A DNA stretch of 17,475 nt from an uncultured Eubacteriales bacterium (lineage in GTDB: Bacteria > Bacillota > Clostridia > UBA1381): NCBI GenBank assembly GCA_905199755.1, contig CAJKHT010000058.1:1-17475 (forward strand), written 5' to 3'. Each line of letters opens with the position of its first letter. Position 1 is the stretch's first letter. The notes beneath the pieces are model-generated. The model did not search any database and was not told the origin of the DNA. It saw only the letters and a program-made list of their open reading frames with translations. Of this stretch, positions 1-8,000 are shown piece by piece. The position numbers and the translations under genes are program-made.

Positions 1-46
1 GGATATAGACGGAATGTTAAAGGAGGAATATAAGCGCCTGATTTAA
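1..46 (+). CDS. 3' end of an upstream gene (partial)
   Basis: Reading from base 2 gives 14 sense codons (DIDGMLKEEYKRLI) and a TAA at 44-46. The charged, helical composition looks like a genuine protein C-terminus, and the frame is open to the window edge. The AAAGGAGG at 19-26 resembles a ribosome binding site, but no ATG, GTG or TTG follows at a usable distance, so it is probably just coding sequence. Too little is present to name the protein. That this is a real gene end is inferred from the frame and composition only. Confidence 0.45.
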   Translation, partial: DIDGMLKEEYKRLI

Positions 47-169
47 GAGGAGACCGGACATAAAGCGCACCTGTACAGCATGAAACGTCCCAAAAGTTAA
101 ACCGAAAATCTAATGATTGGGAGGTCACATCGGTATCGGATGCGTTTTGTACGTCCGGGACTCTTTTTT
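47..169 (+). ncRNA. possible structured RNA or complex 3' terminator
   Basis: The interval lies between the upstream stop codon and the promoter of the ligase operon. A long-range stem can form from GAG 50-52 plus CCGGAC 54-59 with GTCCGG 153-158 plus CTC 161-163. It continues inward with CGCA 66-69 and TGCG 141-144. Inside are TCCCAA 88-93 with TTGGGA 117-122 and CATC 128-131 with GATG 139-142. A run of six T follows at 164-169. It could be a structured 3' UTR with an intrinsic terminator, or a small RNA. I recognise no family, and the pairings have not been folded computationally. Confidence 0.3.
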
Positions 170-182
170 ATATATACGGTAC

Positions 183-211
183 TTGTAAAAATACGGAACG
201 TGTGGTATAAT
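183..211 (+). promoter_or_regulatory. promoter of the ligase/ATP-grasp operon
   Basis: TTGTAA at 183-188, a 17-base spacer and a perfect TATAAT at 206-211. The -10 is preceded by TGTGG, the extended TRTG type common in Firmicutes. It lies about 60 bases before the first ATG of the operon. Confidence 0.7.
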
Positions 212-273
212 AGCTAATGATTAAATAAGCCTGCGGATATATAAAGCCGCGGCATTTATTGACAGGTGAAAGC

Positions 274-1485
274 ATGAATAACAAGGATAGGATAGCAGAG
301 TATATAAAAAACGGAGCGAAGAAAACCGATAAAATCGGAATAGAGCTTGAGCATTTTGTGGTTGATTCGGTTACGGACGATAATATTCCTTATTCGGGTA
401 AGCACGGAGTCGGTGAAATATTGAGTGAAATATCGGAATTTTACGACAAAAAGGTCTATTCCGAAGGATTTCTTATCGGATTGTCAAACGGAAGATACCA
501 TTTGACGCTTGAACCGTCCGCACAGCTTGAAATAAGTATTTGCCCCGTGGGGGATATATCGGAGGCAGATAAAATATATAATGAGTTTTCGGAAATTGTG
601 ACGCCGGTACTGAAAAAACACAGCTGTAAGCTGCTGACGGTGGGGACGCGCCCGAAAGGAACGGCGGCGGAACAGGAGCTTATACCCAAAAAACGCTATA
701 AATTTATGAATGAATACTTTGAACATACGGGTACGTGCGGTAAAAATATGATGCGCCAGACCGCATCAACACAGGTTTCGGTCGATTATGCCGATGAAAA
801 GGACTGTGTTATGAAATTCCGTGCGGCAAATATTTTAAGTCCGCTGTTCGCGCTGATATGCGATAACAGTACGGTGCTTGACGGCAAAAGCTATGACGGA
901 CGAATGATAAGAACATATATATGGCAGAATGTTGATAATGACCGCTGCGGCACGGTACCGTGTACCTTTGACAGGAATTTCGGCTTTGACGGATATGCGG
1001 AATATATATATAATAATCCTGCGGTGCTGATTATGGAAAACGGTATGCCCGTATTTACGGGTGAAAAGAAGATAAGCGATATTTACGGCAAAAAAGAGCT
1101 TGACGAGGCGGAAATCGAGCATTTGCTGTCTATGTTTTTCCCCGACGTGCGGCTTAAACAATATATTGAGATACGTCCTGCGGACAGTATGCCGATTTCA
1201 TATGCGCTTTCTTATGCCGCCTTTATTAAAGGAATTTTTAAAAGTGCGGACAAGTTTGTTTTTGACGGTGTTACCGTAAGTGATATAAATAAAGCCAAGG
1301 CAGCGCTTTCACGGGACGGATTTAATGCTGATGTTTACGGAAAAAATGCCGCATTGCTGTGTGACGTGCTGCTTGATACGGCGAAGAAGAATTTAGGTCC
1401 GCCGGACGCGGAATATTTGAGACCTATTGAAAAGATTATAGCTGAACGCCGCACATTAAGGGACAGCGGCGCCGAAAGGGGTTAA
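274..1485 (+). CDS. glutamate-cysteine ligase family protein (GCS2, plant/EgtA-like)
   Basis: Probable ATP-dependent ligase joining the gamma-carboxyl of glutamate to cysteine or another amine in the cytoplasm. The N-terminus has the GxExE signature (G22, E24, E26, then H27). A substrate/Mg-site motif LEPSAQLEIS lies at 79-88, matching the LEPGGQxEлS-type motif of plant and EgtA-like enzymes (last variable position Leu or Ile). RQTASTQVSVDY further on corresponds to the family's TCTVQ-like strand. ATG 274 is preferred over an in-frame TTG at 259 because AGGTGA (264-269) sits just before it, giving 403 residues, close to the family's usual 400-450. The next gene starts 6 bases after the stop, so the two are translationally linked. 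The substrate is not certain: cysteine is the family default, but other amines are possible. Confidence 0.8.
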   Translation: MNNKDRIAEYIKNGAKKTDKIGIELEHFVVDSVTDDNIPYSGKHGVGEILSEISEFYDKKVYSEGFLIGLSNGRYHLTLEPSAQLEISICPVGDISEADKIYNEFSEIVTPVLKKHSCKLLTVGTRPKGTAAEQELIPKKRYKFMNEYFEHTGTCGKNMMRQTASTQVSVDYADEKDCVMKFRAANILSPLFALICDNSTVLDGKSYDGRMIRTYIWQNVDNDRCGTVPCTFDRNFGFDGYAEYIYNNPAVLIMENGMPVFTGEKKISDIYGKKELDEAEIEHLLSMFFPDVRLKQYIEIRPADSMPISYALSYAAFIKGIFKSADKFVFDGVTVSDINKAKAALSRDGFNADVYGKNAALLCDVLLDTAKKNLGPPDAEYLRPIEKIIAERRTLRDSGAERG

Positions 1486-1491
1486 TTACAG

Positions 1492-2826
1492 GTGTACGAT
1501 TTAAACGAATATTACAGAGGATTAATTGACAGTGATTTTGAAAAAAACGCAAAAAGTGCTGCGGAACAGAGAAAATATATTGAAAACTCAACTGCGAGCT
1601 ATCACGGAAGAATAGTATATACCATGTATATCCCGAAGCTTTTTACCGATACCATGGCAGGGTACTTTGCGGAAATTACCGATACAATGTATAAAATCAT
1701 GGTAAAGGTAATAAAGGAATATGAGAAAAATCCCGAATACAGAGAGCTTTTCGGGTTTGACAAACGTTTGGAGGAGCTTATATTAAGACCTGACCGATAT
1801 AAGTGCAAGCTGCCGATTGCCAGAATTGACATATTTTTCAATGAGGACGATTTTTCGTTCAAGTTCTGCGAATTTAATACGGACGGCGCAAGCGCCATGA
1901 ATGAGGACAGAGAGCTGTATAATTCGCTTTCAAAGAATTATGCTTTTAAGCAATTCAAAAAGAAGTACAAAACACGTTCTTATGAATTGTTTGACACATG
2001 GGTAAATGCATTTACAAAGATATACAAGACATATCCCGATGCAAAGGAAAATGCACATGTTGCGATAGTTGATTTCATGTCGAGTGCATCGGACAGTGAA
2101 TTTAAGGTTTTTAAGGAGCATTTTATAAAAAAAGGCTATACCTGTGAAATATGCGAGATTACAGACCTGACATATTCGGACGGCAAGCTTGTTTCGCCGT
2201 CGGGCAAGGTGATAGATGCGGTGTACCGCCGTGCCGTTACATGTGATATTATGAAAAATTACGATAAGGTCCTGCCGTTCATAGAAGCCGTAAAAAATGA
2301 CAGTGTGTGCCTTATAGGCGATTTTAAGACACAGGTGGTCCATAATAAACGTGTCTTTAAAATCCTGCATGATGAAATGACATCGGCATTTTTAACGGAG
2401 GAGGAGCGTGAATTTGTAAAGCTGCATATTCCGTATACGACATTCCTGACACCCGATGCGGTAAAGAAAAATGACGTGCTGCGAAATAAGGACAAATGGG
2501 TTATAAAGCCTGAGGATTCTTATGCATCAAAGGGAGTATATGCCGGAGTGGAGTTTGATGATGAGGAAGAGTGGATAAAGCATGTAACGGAGAATATCGG
2601 AAGTGATTATCTGCTTCAGGAATATGTAAAGCCGTATGAAACGGTGAACATAGACCTTAATCATGATGAAAATGCGGAATATAGGAATTATTCGTCAATA
2701 ACGGGACTTTTTGTATACGGAGGAAAATTCAAGGGCATATATTCGCGCATTGCCAAAAACAGCATAATATCCACACAGTACAGCGAAATGTCGCTTGCAA
2801 GTGTGGTCGTAAGCAAAAAGAAGTAA
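1492..2826 (+). CDS. ATP-grasp ligase resembling glutathionylspermidine synthase
   Basis: A 444-residue protein with the layout of the glutathionylspermidine-synthase type ATP-grasp fold. Visible motifs are RIDIFF (112-117) and FCEFNTDGASAMNEDREL (125-142), which parallels the conserved 'EyNaDtP' stretch. NKRVFKILHD follows at 285-294, then KWVIKPEDSYASKGVYAG (335-352) as the nucleotide-binding lysine and glycine loop, LLQEYVKP (374-381) and a C-terminal GLFVYGGKFKGIYSRI segment. The start is GTG 1492 with AAAGGGG at 1475-1481; no later ATG has a better site. The expected chemistry is ATP-dependent acyl-phosphate formation and amide bond formation. Its position directly behind a glutamate-cysteine ligase suggests that it extends the gamma-glutamyl product. 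It lacks the amidase half of the bifunctional Gsp enzyme. Fold class is fairly sure, the substrate unknown. Confidence 0.7.
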   Translation: MYDLNEYYRGLIDSDFEKNAKSAAEQRKYIENSTASYHGRIVYTMYIPKLFTDTMAGYFAEITDTMYKIMVKVIKEYEKNPEYRELFGFDKRLEELILRPDRYKCKLPIARIDIFFNEDDFSFKFCEFNTDGASAMNEDRELYNSLSKNYAFKQFKKKYKTRSYELFDTWVNAFTKIYKTYPDAKENAHVAIVDFMSSASDSEFKVFKEHFIKKGYTCEICEITDLTYSDGKLVSPSGKVIDAVYRRAVTCDIMKNYDKVLPFIEAVKNDSVCLIGDFKTQVVHNKRVFKILHDEMTSAFLTEEEREFVKLHIPYTTFLTPDAVKKNDVLRNKDKWVIKPEDSYASKGVYAGVEFDDEEEWIKHVTENIGSDYLLQEYVKPYETVNIDLNHDENAEYRNYSSITGLFVYGGKFKGIYSRIAKNSIISTQYSEMSLASVVVSKKK

Positions 2827-3633
2827 TTATTGCCGCCGCTGCTTGCCGTATTGGTAGGGTGAAATCCCGGTTTTGCCGGTAAAGGTGCGTATAAAATGCG
2901 CATATGAATTGAAGCCTGTACGATTTGAAACCTCTGTGACGGAAAGTCCGTCCGCAAGCAGCGACATCGCTTTTGCGATGCGTATTTTCAGTATATATTC
3001 CTTGAGCGAAAGTCCTGTTCCGTCACGCATTATGTGCCATAGCGTGGTGGTGCTTATATTGAATTTTTCGGCAACTCCGCTTACGGTAAGCGGCTGTGCA
3101 ATGTTTTTATTCACATATTCCAGTATTTTGGAAAGCATATGATTGCTTGTAACATCGGAGTTTCCCGTATGGCTTGTGCCGGCATTGTCTATAATTTTTG
3201 AAATAATGTTCCCGAAGCATACCGTATTATTAAAATCGTTTAATATCCCGTCCGCATTGTAGTTTTGATATGCGGCGGAAAAAAGCTGTGTCATCTGCGG
3301 CAGCTCATCTTCATTTATGTGAACAACCAGCGGCTTTGCGCTTTTCAGAAACGATATTGCGGGCGAAAGCACCGCCGCGCTTTTCTGCATTTCGCTTTCA
3401 TCGAAAAAAAGAAGAAATCGGCTGAACGGAGCGCCCTTTGAGTCTATTTTATGAAATGTGTACGGCGGAAAAATGAAAATGTCTCCGCGACGCGAAAGAA
3501 AAAATTTGTTTTCTATTACGACCTCAATTCCCGGAGTGAGCATAAAATTTATCTCATATGTGTCATGCAGATGCGTGTCAAAAACCGCTTCGCCCGAGTT
3601 TATATTGTCTTCTACTGAATATTTGTCAATCAT
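2827..3633 (-). CDS. AraC-family transcriptional regulator with N-terminal cupin
   Basis: A 268-residue regulator. The N-terminal cupin-like sensor includes HLHDTYEINF (H21, H23, E27) and a GDIFIFPPYTFH strand pair. The C-terminal AraC domain (about 168-266) has two helix-turn-helix units, LTVSGVAEKFNISTTTLW and LSVTEVSNRTGFNSYAHF, and ends with the usual FTGKTGISPYQY signature. An upstream GTG (3642) is possible, but ATG 3633 is preferred because GGGTGAT lies just before it. It is transcribed divergently from the GH88 gene and is probably its activator, responding to an oligosaccharide product. Its stop codon (2827-2829) directly abuts the stop of the convergent ATP-grasp gene. Confidence 0.88.
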   Translation of the reverse strand: MIDKYSVEDNINSGEAVFDTHLHDTYEINFMLTPGIEVVIENKFFLSRRGDIFIFPPYTFHKIDSKGAPFSRFLLFFDESEMQKSAAVLSPAISFLKSAKPLVVHINEDELPQMTQLFSAAYQNYNADGILNDFNNTVCFGNIISKIIDNAGTSHTGNSDVTSNHMLSKILEYVNKNIAQPLTVSGVAEKFNISTTTLWHIMRDGTGLSLKEYILKIRIAKAMSLLADGLSVTEVSNRTGFNSYAHFIRTFTGKTGISPYQYGKQRRQ

Positions 3634-3650
3634 GCTTATCACCCATTTAT

Positions 3651-3679
3651 ATTATAATACAATTTGAAAGAAAACGCAA
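3651..3679 (-). promoter_or_regulatory. promoter of the AraC regulator gene
   Basis: On the minus strand, TTGCGT (3674-3679), 17 bases, then a perfect TATAAT (3651-3656). This leaves a very short leader before ATG 3633. Confidence 0.6.
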
Positions 3680-3717
3680 TATTTAAATAAAAAAATGAAT
3701 ATATATTTTACATGTTA

Positions 3718-3728
3718 TGTGGTATACT
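3718..3728 (+). promoter_or_regulatory. extended -10 of the GH88 promoter, weak -35
   Basis: TGTGG followed by TATACT (3723-3728) is a TRTG-type extended -10. At the 17-base spacing the -35 position reads TATATA, far from consensus. A strong extended -10 with no -35 is what an activator-dependent promoter often looks like, which fits control by the divergent AraC protein. No clear operator repeat was found between the two genes. Confidence 0.5.
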
Positions 3729-3765
3729 GATGTTACAAATTAAACAACGGAAAGGATGTTGTAAA

Positions 3766-4911
3766 ATGATTGAAAATAAAGAACGTTTTGACGATTTTAC
3801 CAAGCTGACGCAGGAAAAAATACAGTCAGCGCTTAATGAAGCAATCGACCGTGTAAAGAAGCATATGCATGAATTCAAGGACGGTTTTCCGCCCCCTGCA
3901 AGTGTGAATAATGTGTATCCCTGCACGGAAAACAGAGACTGGACAGAGGGCTTTTATACGGGTATGCTCTGGCTGTGCTATGAGGCGACGGGCGATAACT
4001 CATTCCGTGAGCTGGCGGAGCATCAGCTTGAAAGCTTTAAAAACAGAATAGAAAACAAAATCGAGACCAATCACCATGATATGGGATTTTTGTACAGTCT
4101 TTCATGCGTTGCGGCATATAAGCTCACGGGCAATGAGAGTGCAAGACATTCGGCATTGCTTGCGGCAGATAATCTTTTAAGCCGTTTCCAGGAAAAGGGA
4201 CAGTTCCTCCAGGCATGGGGAGCAATGGGCGCAGAGTCAAATTACAGACTTATTATAGACTGTCTTTTAAATCTGCCGCTCCTGTATTGGGCAACCGAAA
4301 CAACAGGCGACGGAAAATATGCAGATATTGCGCGCCGTCATCTTGAAACAACGATGAAAGTAATCGTAAGAGATGATGATTCGACGCATCATACATATTA
4401 TTTTAATAAAGAAACCGGCGAGCCGCTTTACGGTAAAACCGCACAGGGCTACAGTGACGATTCGGCATGGGCAAGAGGTCAGTCATGGGGTGTGTACGGA
4501 CTTATGCTGAACTATATTTATACCAAAAAGGAGGATATTCCGCCGCTGTGGTACAGGGTTACGGATTATTATCTGAACAATATTCCAAAGGATAAGGTTG
4601 CATATTGGGATTTGATTTTCAAGGACGGAGACCAGCCGCGTGACAGCTCTTCAAGTGTTATTACGGTATGCGGTATACTGGAGGCATATAAGCAGGGCGT
4701 GTGCGACGAAAGCTATGTGAAAGCGGCAAAGTCAATACTCAATGCGGTTATTGATATGTGCTCCACAAAGGATACTCCCGAATCAAACGGCTTATTGTTA
4801 CATTCAACCTACGCAATAACGAACGGTGCTGATGAATGTAATATATGGGGAGATTATTTCTATATGGAAGCGCTTATGCGCCTTACAAAGGACTGGAAGC
4901 TTTATTGGTAA
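3766..4911 (+). CDS. glycoside hydrolase family 88, unsaturated glycuronyl hydrolase
   Basis: A 381-residue cytoplasmic enzyme without a signal peptide, close to the roughly 377 residues of characterised unsaturated glucuronyl hydrolases. The family hydrates the enol double bond left by polysaccharide lyases and releases 4-deoxy-5-keto-uronic acid from oligosaccharides of pectin (YteR-like) or glycosaminoglycans. The two conserved acidic residues are D105 in TNHHDMGFLYS and D165 in RLIIDCLLNLP. They are 60 residues apart, as for D88 and D149 of the Bacillus enzyme. WARGQSWGVYG (235-245) and the C-terminal WGDYFYMEAL are also family features. The start is ATG 3766 with AAGGA 13 bases ahead; an in-frame ATG at 3712 overlaps the promoter. 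No transporter or lyase gene is adjacent, so the substrate cannot be read from context. Confidence 0.88.
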   Translation: MIENKERFDDFTKLTQEKIQSALNEAIDRVKKHMHEFKDGFPPPASVNNVYPCTENRDWTEGFYTGMLWLCYEATGDNSFRELAEHQLESFKNRIENKIETNHHDMGFLYSLSCVAAYKLTGNESARHSALLAADNLLSRFQEKGQFLQAWGAMGAESNYRLIIDCLLNLPLLYWATETTGDGKYADIARRHLETTMKVIVRDDDSTHHTYYFNKETGEPLYGKTAQGYSDDSAWARGQSWGVYGLMLNYIYTKKEDIPPLWYRVTDYYLNNIPKDKVAYWDLIFKDGDQPRDSSSSVITVCGILEAYKQGVCDESYVKAAKSILNAVIDMCSTKDTPESNGLLLHSTYAITNGADECNIWGDYFYMEALMRLTKDWKLYW

Positions 4912-4926
4912 TTTTATATATTGTAT

Positions 4927-4969
4927 GGGCTGTAAAAAAAGTCAATTGACTTTTTTACAGCCCCTTTTT
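4927..4969 (+). terminator. intrinsic terminator of the GH88 gene
   Basis: GGGCTGT and ACAGCCC arms flank an A-run and T-run around the palindromic core GTCAATTGAC. One A is unpaired, and CCTTTTT follows. It closely resembles the hairpin at 8739-8774. Confidence 0.85.
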
Positions 4970-4985
4970 GTTGTTTCTGAAATTA

Positions 4986-5015
4986 TTGACATTACCACCT
5001 TTTTTGTGGTATAAT
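4986..5015 (+). promoter_or_regulatory. strong promoter of the repeat-protein gene, with an internal inverted repeat
   Basis: A perfect TTGACA (4986-4991), 18 bases, and a perfect TATAAT (5010-5015) with an extended TGTGG. TACCAC (4993-4998) and GTGGTA (5006-5011) form a 6-base inverted repeat with a 7-base gap that overlaps the -10. This could be a repressor operator or coincidence. Confidence 0.8.
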
Positions 5016-5065
5016 TTTTTTGATAATTTGTAAAAAAATACAATTAAAAGGGGGAAACCATAATA

Positions 5066-8000
5066 ATGAAGAAATTTAAAAAAGCAATTATAAGTATTAT
5101 TTTGGCAGCGGCAATGCTTGCGGCATTTGTGCCTGCGGCGTTTGCGAGTCCTTGCTGTACGATTGACAAAGTGGGGAAAATATTTGAAGATGAGAGCGGG
5201 TTAAAAGTAAAGTATGTCTGTGATTTTAAGGACTCGGGAAAAACAGAGCGGAGAGTGCGCATGGCGCTTATAGGTGAATATACTAAAAATGATTACGGTA
5301 ATATGGTGGGCAGGGTTATTAATAGGCAATATCAAGTTGTCGAACAGGATCAAGAATATACATATGAGGTTGACAAAAGTATGCTCATAAAGGGGCATAC
5401 GTATGAAATCGATATAGACTATGCTGACTATTGCTCATGGGGTGCATGCTACAGTGAGTTCCCTGTTAAATACACCTGCGGTTACGGAATGCCCGAATTT
5501 GAATTCAACGGTCCGGGCAAGGATACACTGACACTGATAGGAAATGATATTGCGGCAGTCAGCTTTACCGCCGATGCGGCAGGATATTACAATATCGGTG
5601 TTGAATCCGAGTATGATAATATAGATATAAAGGAATACGGCTATGATTACGTTGTTCCGGGGAAATATACATATTTTAAAGAAAATGAAACAAAAACATA
5701 TGTATTCAAGCCGCGGAGGGATGAAACCTTAAACGCCGTCGTATCGTTTACCGATGCGGAAGCTGTTCCGCAGACTGCTTTGAAGGAACCTCCGCTGTCA
5801 GACGGTGATGTGTGCTATCGGATGAACGGCAGCGGTTTGATGTCCTTTGAAATATCCCAAAGAGGTGTATATCGCTTTAATGTTGACGGAGAGGCAGAAT
5901 ATACTGTAGAAAATGCGAATCATGAAACTGTATATAGGAGCTATTGGGAGCCGGATATAATACTTGAAGCCGGAATATATTATATATACAATGATTCCGA
6001 CGAGGAGGGGACTGTTACCATTACATATACCGAGCCGGAAACAATAGAATTCGGTAAGCAGTACAGCTATTCGGTCAGTGAAAATGAGCAATTCGAACGA
6101 TATTTCACAATAAATGTATCACAGCCGGCATTGCTGACTTTGGATGACTCCTCAAATGTCAGCATATTTGCGCTGAGGAGAAATGATGAAGAAAATGATA
6201 TTGAAATTAATGAGAGAAAACCGAGCCGTATGCTTAATGCCGGAAAATATTTTGTGAAGATATCCGGTACTCAAGGTACGGATGCAGAATTCAAGCTTGC
6301 GGCGGATTTCCCGGAAAGTATTGCTTTAGACACGGAAACGTCTGCATATCTTTATTCGCAGCAGTGGTATTACCTTGTATTCAAGGCTCCGTCGGACGGA
6401 AAATATGAATTTGATTTAACAAAAAGCAAAGGCAGAGTAAATAATACCGATATTGATAAGGGCTATGTTACTCTTGAAATGAAGAGCGGCGAATGGGCGC
6501 TGATATATACCGAAGAACAGACTGCCGTTACGGTACGGGAATACCGTATGCCGGAGGATATTCCTCTTGAATTTGATGAAGAAGCAAGCTTTGAATATGT
6601 CAGCGGAAAAACGTATCTGTACTCTTTTACTCCGAGTGAAGACGGATTTTATAAAATTTACAGTGAGAAATTTTACTTTAACCACATCAGCATATATACA
6701 GATACCGAACAGCTGTATGATAAAGATGTGGACAGAATATTGTCAGCTCATCTGAATCTGAAAAAAGATGAAAAGATTTATATAAAATTTTTCGGAGTTA
6801 CGGATTATTGGATTAATGATTATACACAATATTTAAGAGTAACAAATGCGGTGGAGCAGCTGAATGACGGGGATAATACGGTTACTTTAGCGGACGAAGC
6901 ATATACTGAATACACAGCCCCGGAGGACGGATATTACCAAACGGTCATGAGACTATCCGGCGGAGATAGTGTTGCAGCGGAGATAAACGGAAACATCAAA
7001 TATATCGGCCGTTATGATGATACCGTAAAGGTTTTATATCTGAAAAAGGGGGAAAAGCTGAATATTAAATTCAGCGCGGATGATTCAAGTTATGGATGCG
7101 GAATAAGTGTTAAAATATCTGCTATCAATACGGAAAAAATAAGTCTCAATGAGACAATATCGGCAAAGGGAAACAGTTATTACAGCTTTGTTGCCGAAAA
7201 GGACGGCGCTTACTGTGTGAGCGGAGAAGATATGATAGAAATAACGCAGGCGGGCAACATCTGCAAGGCATTATCCACGAGCGACGGTGCGGCATATCTC
7301 ATTGCCGAAGCGGGAAAAGAATATTTAATATGCCCGTTCAAGGACACGGAAATGACTGTTACGGAAATGGGTATAGATGATATAACTGTCGGAAACACAT
7401 ACAAAACAGGTCAATCCGTCAGGATGCTGAAATTTGAAATTCCCGAGGACGGATTATACCGTGTAAAAAATAATATTTGCAATATGAATGTGGAAATAAC
7501 TGCCAAACCGCTGGATGAAACCGAAGTATTCAGTGCAAACCCGGAGGAAAACAGCATAGCACTATTCGGTACCGAAGCCGTATCCGTCAGGGAAGATAAA
7601 ACAGTAAGCGGCAGCAGCGGCGGAGGCGGCAGCAGCGGCGGCGGCAGCATGGGCGGCACCATTCATAGAACCGAGAATTTATGGACACCAATAAGAGGAA
7701 CAGAGTACGAATTGTTTGAACTGAATGCCGGAACCTGCTACATTATAGCAATTCCCGAAGCATCGAAGACGGGCATGGATGAACCGTATGCGGAACTCAT
7801 GGTTACAAAGGCGGAAAGCAATGCAAAGCTCGGCATTACACTTGACGATTACTTCTATTCCTCAATTGATGGAGCGGAACTGAATTTTACAGTGACTGCT
7901 CCGTATAAAAAAAGATGGCAAATCGGACTTGAGATTACAGACGGCAAAGGAAAGGCATCGGAAGAAGTTATCGGACATGCCAACACATACAATGCAGATT

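Noticed and set aside
19..26. AAAGGAGG looks like a perfect ribosome binding site.
   Set aside because: No start codon follows at a usable distance; it is inside the partial upstream coding frame.
201..5013. The 9-mer TGTGGTATA occurs exactly at 201, 3718 and 5005, suggesting a shared operator.
   Set aside because: In each case it is an extended -10 element (TRTG plus TATAnT), which recurs in Firmicutes promoters through RNA polymerase preference.
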